Shown: piece by piece, positions 34,162-45,901 of the stretch | Position numbering within the stretch: the stretch's first letter is position 1 | Layout of the letters: each line of letters opens with the position of its first letter | Assembly: GCA_020726505.1 (NCBI GenBank) | Contig: JAHLEZ010000005.1 | Location: forward strand, 1,860,001 to 1,924,000 | DNA: 64,000 bases | Direction of reading: 5' to 3' | Source: Leptodontidium sp. MPI-SDFR-AT-0119 | Taxonomy: Eukaryota > Ascomycota > Leotiomycetes > Helotiales > Leptodontidiaceae | The notes under the pieces: generated by a model | Seen by the model: the letters and a program-made list of their open reading frames with translations, nothing else | Databases searched by the model: none | What the model was told of the DNA's origin: nothing | Translations under genes and position numbers: made by a program

Positions 34162-36989
34162 GAGGGGGGTGGATGGAGAGAGGAAGGAAGGGGGGAGATA
34201 TGTTGGGTTGGAAGATGTGGCGATGGAAGACTTGTCGATATCGAAACCCAGGTTACTGGCACAAGACAGGGATGTATATCAGGTCAGCGGAGGAGATAGG
34301 ATGAAACCTCTGCGAGAGCGAGGAAGATATTGCATGAGTGGAGAGAGGAATGCGGGATGCCATCGATTCGAATTGTACATCAACATCATTGCGGCGGCGT
34401 TTCAAGGAATGTATATCAAAAGGCGGGCGGCGTGGCATACTAGAAGCCAGATAGTTACACTGTACTGTACAATATGGAGTTGAAAAATTTGTATGGATTA
34501 TGATTCTCGTCTCTCACTTGAGCTTGTTGTGGTCCTAGGTACCTTGTAGATTGGAGGTCCTTGAGGAATAGAGGCAAGCATTAATCGAGTAACTGTAATT
34601 TTTGCTTCCTTGCAGTCCAAACTGTGTTTACCTAAACCAGAGAACGCCCAACGGGCGTAGGGGGCTTGAAGGCTTAATAGTGGGTGGTGGTCAAGTATGG
34701 ACGATGAGTATGGACGTCAAGACCTACTGTTAAGCGAATATGCTTTCAATCCCTTTGAGTTTCTCTCTTCAAACGAGCTGAAGATCAGATATCTATTCTT
34801 TCCAAAATTAAGTTCGGTAGAGAGGACCAAATCTCCAGAGGCAATACTTTCAAACTGGAATACTATAGCCAAAGTGCTTCCTTGTTCCGCCAAGGCGCTG
34901 GACGAATTGTAAACAGTTGCGAAGTGTAAGAGTCCATTATAGACCTTGGATTAAACAATGTACGTCATAATGTCATATAATATCAAAGTTACTATATAAA
35001 TAAATTTTCAACTCCCAAGAAAGCATCACAACAAACCCCTCGGCATCTCGTGTCTTCTACATCCGAACAGACCCATGAATCCTCTAACCCACACAAGCAG
35101 GGCACATCGCATGGGTGGCAGCAGCCGGGAAGTACAAGTAAAGTCAAAGCCGAAAGCGAGGGTCGGAGTCCGGATTACCCTTTTCAGCAGGGAGTCCAAA
35201 AAGCGGTAACGGGCCCGAGACTATCAAATTCAAGCTTCTTCTAGAAAAGGATGTCTTTAAATTTTACCCTTCCATAAAGTAATGGATGAGATAAGATCAG
35301 GCTGAACCGCCTTTGCCGTCTCCGGCGGAGGAAATGCACTTCTTTCATCCTTCCCAGGATGTGAGATTAATGTTGTAAGCAAAGGAGAACTAGGTACCTC
35401 AACAGGATTTTTGTTGTTAGTAGGTAAAGAAGAAGCGGTCTGTCTCATGGTAATAAATCGGAAGGAAAAAAAAGTGTTGGCCCCAATATAAAAAGAGAGA
35501 AGAAAAACATGAGTCTTCGCCGCTGGTTTCGTTTCGTCTCGTCACGATCTAACTCTTTCGGCAGAAGCTTGAGAGAGAGAAATTGTTAGTGAAAGTCCAG
35601 TAGTAAGACACTGAGTCAATCATTGATTATCATCCCGAGTCGTCCGAAAATTCTCGTTCATCAGCCAGACAGCCAGACAGCCAGCCAGCCGCGAAGCCGC
35701 CGTGAACGGGAAAATAATCATGAGCGACCGAGTGAGTCTTCAGTCTTGCATGGGGGTAGCCCACTTTGATATTCAGCGGGCTTGCATTTGTTAACTCCCG
35801 CCCGCGGCTTGCGGGATGGCCATGATCATGACGGCTTTGCACATGGGAAGTCACTATCAAGACTCGGACTCAGCGACAAACAAACAGACGAATAGACCGT
35901 CTCGCAGTTTATTTCCCACTTGATTAACTTAGGCCAATGATATTGCAACAATAGCACTAGTGCCTGTTAATCATCGCCTTGTTGTCATTCATTCTTCCTG
36001 CTAGCTGTACCTGGGTTCTCTTAGAAGCATTAAATCCGTTTCCGCTGTTTGCTCGCCTCGCTTGGATGGCCGGCATTCGACGACTCCGTCGTCACGATCA
36101 CCCCTCTTTACTACTCTCTTTTTCGTCTTCGTCTTCGACTTCGACTTCTACAATACACTACGGGATTGATAGGGAGACCTTTCCTTTCCTTCCTTTCGGC
36201 CTTTCTCACTCTTACTCCCACCCAACTCACCTCTCTTTCAAGAGATTCCATCATAGAAGACTACCTCTCTTACGAATACGTACGGATCGCAATTCGCCAG
36301 TCTCACCTACCCTGCCCTATACTTGCACTTGCACTTGCATGTACACCTGCCTGCCTCATCACCTGCTCACGAATCGTCCAGCCGAGCGTCCTCGCCTTCC
36401 TATTCATTCCTATCAATCCCTATCACCCCTATCCTCGTTGCACTGCATTGCATCGGCCTTTGCAGTTCGCTGTTGCGCTGCTTTGTTGTGCTTTGCTTTG
36501 CTCCGCTGTTACTGTCACTGGAGTATTGCTGTCGTCGCCTTGGTCCGCCCGTATCAACGATTGGCGCACCTTTATCGCGACTGTGCCCACGCCCACGCCC
36601 ACACCCACACCACACCCCTCCCCTCCATCCGCCTACCTTCCACCTTCCAAACTCTGTAGCACATCTCCCGCCGCCCTCGAGATTTGGTTTTAGCCCCACC
36701 CTGACGCCTGCCTGCACCACTACCTGCGAACGAACGAACGACCGACCCGAACCTCCCTCGACTCCACTCCACTTCTAGCAGCACAGCAGCAGCATTTGTT
36801 TTGCAAAGTCTCCGCCTCGTTTCTTACTACTCCTCAGCGATCATTCTCCATCGTCAACACCCACTACAGCGCAATCAATCACCCACCCAGCAAGGGGAAT
36901 TGCTCCTGCTGCTGCTGCTGCTGCTGCTCCATACCCTCCCACTTGTCTCAAGCCTTCTCTATCTCACAAGCCCTCCCCCTTCTCGCATC
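34162..36989. other. Long intergenic region and probable long leader of the Hal4/Sat4-type kinase gene
   Basis: 2.8 kb without a convincing gene. The last 1 kb (35980-36989) is extremely CT-rich and open in several frames at once, which is composition, not coding. It contains a CACGCC/CACACC run near 36588-36612 and a (CTG)7 run at 36906-36926 just before the kinase ATG. An AGCCAGAC repeat lies near 35663-35690. Confidence 0.5.
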
Positions 36990-39694
36990 ATGGCTGGACA
37001 AGATCCTGTCCCTCAGAAGGGCCCGATTGGTACGTCAGTGCTTACTATTCTACGTTTCAATTACACCATGACCGGCCTCTGGATAGGTTTATAAGCACTT
37101 CTTCTGACAAACTCTCTGGGATGACAGGCTCCGACCATATTACCGGCTCGTCCCTCAATCCCATCAAGCCCGCCGAAGGCTCTCCTACAGTTCGCTTTGC
37201 ATCTGCCAACGAGGAGATCGAGCCTGTCCCCCTCGACGACCACAAAGATATACCTCAACCTCGATCGGAACAGGAGGTGTTGAGCATCAAGGAATTGTCA
37301 CAGTCATTGCAGAATACGCAACTCCAAGGACGTCGAATGAGCCATTTTGCATTCGAACCTGTCTCTCTTCCAGCATCGAGGGTATGTCTAGTCTTTTTAA
37401 TACACATATGTCATTGCCCGAGCATCCGAACGGGAGACGGGCAAGTGATCAATGACCTTATACTTCAAACGCGTCTGCGGGCCAAGTTCGGAAGCTCTGG
37501 GTATTTCCCTGCGCTGCCGGCGTCTCTCTGTCTTCATATGCATTGAAAACAGACGAGATCCCAGATCTACCCCCACGGAACTAGAGGCTATACTGCCCGG
37601 GATACCCCACCACAACGCATTATCCTATATAGTCCTATTCTTGCCCTGTTTCTCTTCTTCGTCACCAAGCGTTGAACTCCTGCTCACCAAACGCCCTTAG
37701 GTTCCTTCACAAGAAGATAGTTCACGAGAACCAAGTCGGCATAACACTCACACCTCCTCGAGCCGGCCTTCCCCCCATCACAGTCCTCGACCTTCTTCTA
37801 TGCACTCACCGCCTATAACGCCTGCGGCGACGCGGTCAAGAGACGCCATAGAGACTACAGCAAAGGGACCAAATTTGCAAAAGGTGGAAGGAGTCGATGA
37901 TCAAGCAGCCGTCACTCCACAGATATCTCCGCCGGGCACATCTCCATCAACGACTAACGTCGATGATTCCCGACCTACATCATCTGGACAAGTGACTGGT
38001 CCAACCAGTCACGCCTCGGATTCCACGGCACCCCCCAAACATCACGGTCATTTCTCCATTGGCCCAACTACGCACGATTCAGTTCCCGTTTCCCGGGAAC
38101 AGAGCCCATCTCGAGCTATTGGACCCGGAGCAACATATAGTCGACCGTTTACACCTGCAGGCGATGCCAATGACCCCTACGCTGCACATAAACGGGGACC
38201 CCAACCCAAGGGTTCCGAAAACATCGACTCGAGATTTAAGTTCCCGAGCCTCACCTCCAAGAATCGAGTAAATTCCGGCTCATCTATGAATCTGCCACGA
38301 TCATCACGAAGTGCAGTTGATGTCAACCCCCCCGAAAAACGACATTCTCATATTTTTGGCGGGCACAGCAACCATGATGAGAGCTCGTCAACTCTCAACG
38401 GCAGCAAGCATGGTTCCATGTCCGAGCTGAAGAGATTCTTGAAATTGGGAGGGCATCACAAGGCGAAACGAGCCGCATCCCCGACACCATCCTCGAAATC
38501 CGGAACCAAGACTCCTCCACATCACAAAACTCCCCAACAACTGCCATTTGGCGATGACCATGGATTACAATCTAAATATGGAAAGTTCGGCAAGGTCCTT
38601 GGTGCTGGTGCTGGAGGGTCTGTACGTTTGATGAAGAGAAGTAGTGACAACACAACTTTCGCGGTGAAAGAATTCCGAGCAAGGCATTCATACGAAACTG
38701 AGAAGGAATATGCGAAGAAGGTCACAGCGGAATTCTGTGTTGGATCGACCCTACACCATGGCAATATCATTGAAACTTTGGATATCGTGCACGAGAAGGG
38801 GAGATGGTATGAGGTTATGGAGTATGCTCCATTCGACCTGTTTGCTATTGTCATGACTGGGAAGATGTCGAGGGAGGAAATTACGTGCTCTTTCTTGCAG
38901 ATTCTCAGTGGTGTCACCTATCTTCACAGCATGGGTTTGGCTCATCGAGATCTGAAGTTGGACAATGTGGTTGTGAACGAGCATGGAATCATGAAGATTA
39001 TTGATTTCGGTAGTGCGAGCGTCTTCAAATATCCATTTGAGGGCGGGATCACACTTGCAAGTGGTAAGAATAGGATTTGTCTTGATGCATTGAATTTGAC
39101 TAACAACTGACAGGCATTGTTGGATCCGATCCCTACCTTGCACCGGAAGTTTATGATGAGCGAAAATACGACCCTCAACCTGCGGATATCTGGTCCCTTG
39201 CAATTATTTTCTGTTGCATGTCCCTTCGCCGATTTCCATGGAAGATGCCCCGAATGACGGATAATTCATACAAGTTGTTCGCATCTCCTCCATCTCCGGG
39301 TACGGATATGAGAAGGTTGTCCGATACCCCAGTACCCTCTAAATCAACAAGCGATCTCAACAATCCAGATAGAGATGTCGAACCAGACCCAGTGCCAGTA
39401 GTGAAAGTCAAGTCTAACTTGAGAGTCGCACCTGGTTCCGAAGATAAGAAGCCAGAGGTCATCAAGGGCCCTTGGCGTCTACTTCGCCTACTTCCTAGGG
39501 AGAGCAGACATATCATGGCTCGGATGTTGGAGATTGACCCTAGAAAGCGAGCAACCATGGAGGAGGTTCTAGCTGATCCATGGGTTTCCGGCACCGTCAT
39601 CTGCCGACAGGAGGAAGGAGGAGAGATCATCCATGCCCCAGGACACACGCACACACTGGAGCCTCCAGCCGCCCAACCACCTCCTGGAAAATGA
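36990..39694 (+). CDS. Ser/Thr protein kinase of the Npr/Hal (Hal4/Sat4-Hrk1) family
   Basis: Exons 36990-37029, 37128-37381, 37701-39063, 39114-39694 (745 aa). The long disordered Ser/Pro/His-rich N-terminus (residues about 1-380) precedes a kinase domain with [48 protein letters not shown] and, after the last intron, [40 protein letters not shown] and [23 protein letters not shown] close the domain. The AVK lysine, HRD, DFG and APE are all present. This fungal family controls ion and nutrient transporters (potassium uptake by Trk1-2, Pma1 activation in yeast). The exact paralogue cannot be named. The gene has a very long CT-rich leader and a 319-nt second intron. Confidence 0.9.
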
Positions 39695-40451
39695 GTAACT
39701 AGTTTGAACTGATTTAGATATGGGCTGGGAGGTGCATGGGGTTGGGTTGGTGTTCTTGGACTCGGGATTCGGGAGGTGGCTGGTTGTTCATAGGCTCACT
39801 TGACGAGTTGAGTTGGGTTATTACATGTTTTTTCTTCTTGTTTTGGGCACTTTGCTTTTTCGACAGTGAAGAAAGTGCAGTGCGGTTCGTAGAAACTCCG
39901 TATAAGGTACATAACAGTACAATACTGTTATTTGTAGATTGTATATCCAGCGTGGCGATTGTGGTAGGCTAGGAACTTGAGGTTTCGAGGACTCTCGGAT
40001 ATTGAGTGGAGCCTGGAAGGAAGCGATGAATGAATTGGAGGATATCAAGGGGAAGAAGGCCGAGGCTGCTTGGCTTCTTTGAATGACGGGAATCATGCCT
40101 CGATTTAATGCACTATACGTTTCCGCTTCTCATTTTAACACTCCCTAAAGTGACTTTTGTTCCTTGAGATATAATCGACTAAATAAATGCCGCTGACCAA
40201 GACTAATTCACCTCCCCTTTTCTTGGAAATCAACATGTGGCGCACCCCCGGACTGTCACGTGTGAGATGTGGCTTGTACCCAAGCTCGGCAGAAAAAAGT
40301 TCCCTGGGACTGGAACCTTCTTTACTTTTAGAAGACAGAACAACGGACCAACAACACTCTTCACATCACGACCACTCTTCACTTTCAAACCTAACGAATT
40401 CAATCCAATTACTTCTTTGTAATCTACCACTCAATCAGTCAATCTGCAAAT
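39695..40451. other. Intergenic region and HSP10 promoter
   Basis: 757 bp between the kinase stop and the HSP10 start. Carries a CACGTG site at about 40257 and a GAAnnTTC block at 40313. No gene. Confidence 0.5.
40313..40320. promoter_or_regulatory. Possible heat-shock element of HSP10
   Basis: GAACCTTC matches the inverted GAA-nn-TTC core bound by Hsf1, with a TTCCC block 16 bases upstream and AGAA blocks 11-20 bases downstream. It lies 132 bp upstream of the HSP10 start codon. Only one perfect pair is seen, so this is tentative. Confidence 0.4.
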
Positions 40452-41175
40452 ATGGTACGTTTACTTATCATTTGTTTACATCTGTTGCAGATATAAGGAG
40501 AGAAGAAGGGAGCTCCGGAAGCTCTCTTCTCTCCCTCTCCTTCCTCCCATAAATCTCCATCCCAATCCCAATGCCTCCCTCCAACTCTAAATGAACACGA
40601 AACTAACTTCCTCCTCCCCCCTCCAGTCCACCACCCTCAAATCCATCCGCTCCCTCGCTCCTCTCCTCGACCGCGTGCTCGTCCAACGCATTAAGGCCGA
40701 GACCAAGACCGCGTCCGGCATCTTCCTGCCCGAATCCGCCGTCAAGGAACTCAATGAGGCGAAGGTCCTTGCCGTAGGACCTGGTGGTCTGGATAAGGAT
40801 GGCAAGAGAGTTGCGTGTGGTGTTAAGGCTGGGGATAGGGTTTTGATTCCGCAGGTATGTTTGGATTTTTGGCTGTGTTTGAGGGTAGGCTTGGTTGAGG
40901 AAGTGGGAAGGGGAGGGAGGATTGAGATACGGGGAGATAGGGATAGGAGAGGATAGGAAATGATGGAGCTTGGGTGTAGAGTGTGTAACGTTTGATCTCT
41001 GCTGACATATCGCAGTATGGCGGATCCCCAGTTAAGGTCGGAGATGAGGAGTACTCTCTCTTCAGAGATCACGAGTAAGTTACCCAAACCACCTTCTCTC
41101 CTTTTCAAACCCTACGCAAAGTTGCAAACTAACCTCCCTCTTCTAAATAGCATCCTCGCCAAGATCAACGAGTAA
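40452..41175 (+). CDS. HSP10: Mitochondrial chaperonin 10 (Hsp10/GroES)
   Basis: Exons 40452-40454, 40627-40854, 41016-41074, 41151-41175 (104 aa). The first exon is only the ATG codon, spliced to STTLKSIRSLAPLLDRVLVQRI. The mobile loop KTASGIFLPES, the GPGGLDKDG region, VKAGDRVLIPQ-YGGSPVKVGDEEYSLFRDHD-ILAKINE are as in Hsp10. It caps the Hsp60 ring in the matrix and needs no cleaved presequence. A start exon of exactly one codon is unusual but is supported by normal GT-AG borders and by the family N-terminus. A possible heat-shock element lies upstream. Confidence 0.92.
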
Positions 41176-42337
41176 ACCTCCCACCCGCGAACCGGATCAG
41201 GAGCGTGAGCGTGAGAGTGATCAGAAGGAAGACGAGCAGTGGAGAATGTACTATACGTGTATAAAAGCATAGCGAATTTGGTGATGGCACGATTAAGCTG
41301 CATGTGTCTGTGTGTGTGCGGGAGAGAAGGGTGTTTGCATATTGACTGTATGAAACAGATTGAGATATGAGATTGCAGAGAGGAAGGGGGAGGAAGGAGT
41401 TGTAAGCTTTTTGTGATCGGTGGGAGGGAGTGTGGTGTGGTGGTGTTTGGGTGAGGGAAGGGCTGGTTTGATGTGAAATGATATCTCCTCTCTTGTGCAG
41501 TCTTGATATTTTCCTGGCTTTTGATTCTTGCTTGATTCTTGGGGGATTGTCTGGGCTAGTTGAGAGAGAGCTTGTGTTTGAGGTAAAGTTCTGAAGCGCT
41601 GTTCTATCTATCCTTGATTTTCCGCTTGAGCAATGTTCTTGCTCTTGCACTTTGTTGGATCCCCAAGTTGCAATGCTGCGCCTCTGTTTACCTGGCATGC
41701 CCGCTCCAAAATCTTTTTAAGTCGATATTTTCCTGTCCAAGTTGGCTTTGTTGGAGGTTTGTGACTTTTCTTATGACTGGTGAGTCACGAGAGGAAATTG
41801 TCCGGGGTAGTCCTTGGTAAGAGTAACAAAACAACTAAGTTGTGACTTCAATTTAGGTCATTTGTGTTCACGTTCTTTCACAACTTCTTGCTCGTATTTC
41901 GATTCAGTTCCCTCTCTGAGCTATTGCCAGCTTTCTTTCATTATCTTCACAATAAGATACGAGGAAAGTGAATGTATTCGCTTAACTTACGTCTCTCTTG
42001 GATTCAATATTTACACTCGATCTCAGCCAGGTCTCGATACAATCTTTTTGAGTGATTGCGCACAATAGCAAGACACTCCCTCCGTGGCGCTTCGCTTCTG
42101 TGACGTTGCAATATACTGTCTATATGTCTAGCTATTGGATTAATAGGTCTCTACTATTGTTGACTCAAAATTTGGTCTCCTCCATTACCCAATCACGACA
42201 GTGGCAAGATTTCCTCCATTTACCTCCTGTAGTCTACTCGTTCACTTCTTCTACGTTTCACAAACCCACGATCTTCTCAAAACACATCCCCCATACACAA
42301 AGCGCTGCAGCACCAACCAAGAACTCTAGCCACAAAG
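41176..42337. other. Intergenic region, promoter side of the LPMO gene
   Basis: 1.2 kb. Open frames on both strands are not supported. The 150 bases before 42338 are a plausible leader (CA-rich). Confidence 0.45.
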
Positions 42338-43442
42338 ATGCACATATCAAGACTTGTATTCGCCCTGGGACTCGGGGCTCTTCAATTTGTGGCAGGCCAC
42401 ACCCTCTTTATGAATCTATTCATTAACGATATCGATCAAGGCGATGGCACATGTGTACGCATTCCGATGGACGCACATAATGCAACGAATCCCATCAACG
42501 ACTTGGACCGTCCTCTCTCCCATTCTCTCTTTCCCCTCTCCTCCCCTCCATCTCTTGAACTAACTAAAACCTCCAGGCCATTCCGGCTCTCAAGGCGTAG
42601 CACGCGTCTGCCCCGTCCCACAAGGCTCAAAACTCAGTTTCCAATTCCGCACAACCCCAGACTCCTCCCCCGGCACAATCGACGCCTCCCACCTCGGTCC
42701 CAGCGCCGTCTACATGAAGAACGTCGGATCCGCCATCAAAGACCCAGGAGTAGGCGATGGCTGGTTCAAAATAGGGCACTTAGGGTACGATCTCGCCACC
42801 CACAAATGGTGCACGCAAACCCTCATCGTGAACCACGGCCTCCTATCATTCCCCGTCCCGCCAGATCTAGCAGGCGGTTACTACCTCATCAGACCGGAAC
42901 TACTCGCGCTCCAAGATGCCGATAAGAACCCCCCGAATCCGCAGTTCTATACTGGATGTGCGCAGATCTTCTTACGCTCGAATGGGACGGCTTTGCCGAA
43001 GGATACGGTGAGAATCCCGGGGTATGTTGGGATTGAGAATGCGTCTGTGAGGTTTGATGTTTATAATCCGGTTTGGCCGTATCTTGAACTCGGCCCGGAG
43101 GTTTATATGCCTGGGTTGAGCCCGAAGAGGGTGGTGCAGTCGGTGGAGAGGCAGACTGAGGGATTACTGCCGGGAAATGCGGTTGTGGCGAATGCGAATT
43201 GGTGGAGTGTGGAGCTTTCTCCGTATGAGAATGAGGATGGGTGTTGGAATGTGAGTTTTCTTCACTTCTTTTTTCCTTCCAGTCCTCTCGCCCTAACTTT
43301 TTTTTTTTTTTTTTTTTTTTGGAGAAAGAAGAGCATGCTGATATGTATGTTGTGGTGATAGGCTAGCAAAACATGCTATGCGCAGTCTGATACTTGCTAC
43401 AAGACTGCTCCTCCCACGGGCTCTAAGAACTGCAGGGTCTGA
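42338..43442 (+). CDS. AA9-type lytic polysaccharide monooxygenase, truncated by a premature stop
   Basis: Exons 42338-42509, 42577-43250, 43362-43442 (308 aa as it stands). A signal peptide (MHISRLVFALGLGALQFVAG) is followed directly by the histidine of HTLFMNLFIN, the amino-terminal His of the copper brace. The second His is in DASHLGPSAVYMK, and the axial Gln/Tyr in PQFYTGCAQIFL. GVARVCPVPQGSKLSFQFR and YYLIRPELLAL also match AA9. These secreted enzymes cleave cellulose or related glucans by oxidation. Two oddities: the segment before intron 1 ends at PINDLD and lacks the DMACG block usual at this point (intron donor GTCCTC is weak); and exon 3 (ASKTCYAQSDTCYKTAPPTGSKNCRV) ends in TGA where the frame otherwise continues past an inserted element into a Ser/Thr-rich tail. 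Possibly still active as a shortened protein. Confidence 0.75.
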
Positions 43443-43457
43443 GAGGGGAGATGTAGC

Positions 43458-43936
43458 CAGGCTGGTCGATAAGTCAGTCTAGTTAAGCTGACTTAAGTCA
43501 GTGGGCCTTAAATTCGTAATCAGTCAGCTACTAGCCCTAACCCTAACAAGTCAGTGGTTGATTGCTCAACTGATTTAGACTGTCAGTTGAGAAATTATAA
43601 GATTTATTAATATTTAAGTACATATTTGAGTAAATTTTAGGAACATTAAGGCCTTTTTATGAGAAGTGGAAATAATATTATTTGCCACTTTAAAGAGATT
43701 AAAAGTAAAAATACACGTTCTAACCTTTGTATATATTCCTTAAACTTCATTTGTATCGAAAATGATATATTTTTATTTTTACATCGTAAAAACGTGATTT
43801 TAAGGTCACGTTTCTTTTTAATCAGTACTGATTAATATATTAAGTTAAGTCCCTCAGTTGAGGTATTATCGTCAATCAGTCAGTCGACTAAAATAAGTCG
43901 ACTGATACTGACTTAACTGACTTAATGGCCACCCTG
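43458..43936. mobile_element. Non-autonomous hAT-like MITE, 479 bp, inside the LPMO gene
   Basis: The element starts CAGGCTGGTCGATAAGTCAG and its right end, read in reverse complement, starts CAGGGTGGCCATTAAGTCAG: imperfect terminal inverted repeats of about 21 bp. It is flanked by an exact 8-bp direct repeat GATGTAGC (43450-43457 and 43937-43944), the target duplication size of hAT transposons. The interior is AT-rich without a coding frame. AAGTCAG/CTGACTTA words are repeated near both ends, as in hAT subterminal repeats. A CCCTAACCCTAAC word lies near the left end. Removing the element and one target copy restores a continuous reading frame across the junction (see the next feature). Confidence 0.88.
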
Positions 43937-45252
43937 GATGTAGCGATATCCAAATGGGGTGTGAGAATGGGTTCTTTACTGGCCCACCTGTGTTTTCTCT
44001 CACCGTGGGCAGGGAACCTGTTTCTTCTAAGGGCCTAGAAAGTACACAGTCGGGGCAGGGGAAGAAGACTTCGGTTACTCTTGCTCTTGTACCATATCCT
44101 ACGACCTCCGCTGCGCTTTCGAAAACGATCTCTACTAAGTATGGTGGGCATCAAAACTTAAATCAGCAAACAGATACTTCAGCTGCGGGAAGTACGAAAG
44201 CTTCGGGACAGAGTTCTGCTGCTGCTCTTCCTTTAACTTCGGCTTTTGATTCTACGAGTATCCAAACCTGGACTCCGACTAGCGTGTCTCTTTCTCTATC
44301 CCAGAGCTTGAGTCAACAGCAGGCTACAACATCTCTTGACGGCACTAGCGCCAGAAAATCGAGCTCGGATGCTTCTTCAACTGCCATTCCCGCTACGGCC
44401 TCGTCTTATGGTTTCACATTCACAGACACAATACACAGACGTCCCGTCACAACATTCCCAGCAATCTCTCCATCTACGCTGACGACTTCAACTCGGGGTC
44501 TAAGTACTCAGTCCCCTCCAACAATTTCGATTCCGAGTATTCCAGAAGTAAGCGAAGGTCTTTCTACTTCGTCAAGTTCTCTCCTCACCTCGGCAACCTC
44601 CAACTCTATCGCTACGATACCTGAAGCAATAACGCCCACTACCACATCGCCCAGCGCAGCTATCACATCCACAAGCACCATCTTCATCATATCGGACATC
44701 ATGAAAACCATCACCCTACACACCAGTCTGCCCACCTCTGTCGTGGCTCAAACAGCGCATAACATGCCATCTTTTACAGTCAAGACTAGGACTCACAGTG
44801 CTAGTCTTATCTGCAAGCCAGACCAGTGCTGTGTGGAAATCAACCCCGAAATAGCACCCACGACTTCTCTGGTACAATCCCAATCATCCCAACCAACAAG
44901 TCCCAATCCTACATCCTCCAGCTCGGTATACTGGGCCGGGTTCTCACTAGCTTCTACGGAAGAGGGCTCATTCACAGCCACGGCGCAATCTCTCTCCTCG
45001 AGCTCAGTTGTAAAATCTATTACATCTGCACTTCTCACGACCGGGACGAGGACAGGAATGGGTTCTACTTCTTCAACTGATAGTATAGTTTCTATTGAGA
45101 TTATCCCTTCGAGGCATAGAACGTTTACGTCTACGACCTCGCTTGCGTCTGTGGATATCATTCCGGTTGCGGGTGCTGTGAGTACGGCGAAGGGTAGGGA
45201 GGTGAGGAGTAGGGATCGTAAAGTGAAGGTGGGGAGGACGTGGAGTGCGTAG
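43937..45252 (+). pseudogene. Detached 3' part of the LPMO gene: end of Cys-rich module and Ser/Thr-rich tail
   Basis: The frame that reads EGRCS before the insertion continues after it as DIQMGCENGFFTGPPVFSL, the expected end of the cysteine-rich extension of some fungal AA9 proteins, then about 400 residues rich in Ser and Thr (TSTSTIFIISDIMKTITLHTS...), ending VKVGRTWSA at 45252. Such tails are usually heavily O-glycosylated linkers or wall-anchoring segments. It has no own promoter or credible start, apart from an internal ATG at 43954. Apart from the insertion and the TGA at 43440, the frame is open over 1.3 kb, so the damage is recent. Confidence 0.7.
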
Positions 45253-45520
45253 GTAGGTTTGTCGGGGAAGGTTGTTGGAGGAAGGGGGGATGGGGGACTG
45301 GGCTCTCTGGATGATGGGCCTTGGGGCATGCTACACTGGGAAAAGAATGGCTGTGTGGGTCATTACAACGGCGGTCGATTCTAGGCCAGAAGTTAAAGGA
45401 GATTTCTGATCTATTATCCAGTTACAGTACAGTAAGGACTGGTCTTATTGTTGCCGTAATACTGTAGTGTACCACCACTGTTATATTACTTTTGTGAAGT
45501 TATCTACACTTATATAATCG

Positions 45521-45901
45521 TTACAGTTCGTCTCTGTCCCAATAGTGGCAGCTGAATGTCATACAATCTACGAGTGCGAGGCCTATCATAACCTTGGGAA
45601 AAGTGGCCCACTCGAAAAAAAACTCGTTTTCTTCTGTCGCCAATTTCAAGATCAAAACCTCACAAGCACTCAGCCCTTCATGTAGAAGGACGAGTGCCCA
45701 AAGATGCTGTACGGCATCATCCGATGACGGCATTTGATCAAGACTGAACTTACTATACTTAAGCTCTAGCCCATTGGCATCCATAATTGTCTCGCCAAGC
45801 CATAACGGTTCAAGATCAAGAAGGCGGACAACAAACGCCTCAATTCTCAATTGGCCCCACCGCAGTACCGGGCTCTGCAGCGGTTGCATTTCATTCGACA
45901 A
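45521..45901 (-). CDS. Hypothetical small protein (126 aa)
   Basis: An ATG-initiated open frame with no introns needed. It reads like real protein (LLDLEPLWLGETIMDANGLELKYSKF, DAVQHLWALVLLHEGLSACEVLILK) but shows no family I recognise. It lies alone in a 1.6-kb gap between the LPMO tail and the bZIP gene. It could be a fragment of a decayed gene. Confidence 0.3.
   Translation of the reverse strand: MSNEMQPLQSPVLRWGQLRIEAFVVRLLDLEPLWLGETIMDANGLELKYSKFSLDQMPSSDDAVQHLWALVLLHEGLSACEVLILKLATEENEFFFEWATFPKVMIGLALVDCMTFSCHYWDRDEL

Noticed and set aside
35979..36784. Several overlapping open frames of 106-226 codons on both strands
   Set aside because: They come from CT-rich, stop-poor composition; products are His/Pro/Ser/Leu simple sequence and no start or splice signals support them.
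43540..43560. CCCTAACCCTAAC as a telomere or telomere-healing site
   Set aside because: Only two units, in the middle of the contig and inside a MITE with intact ends.
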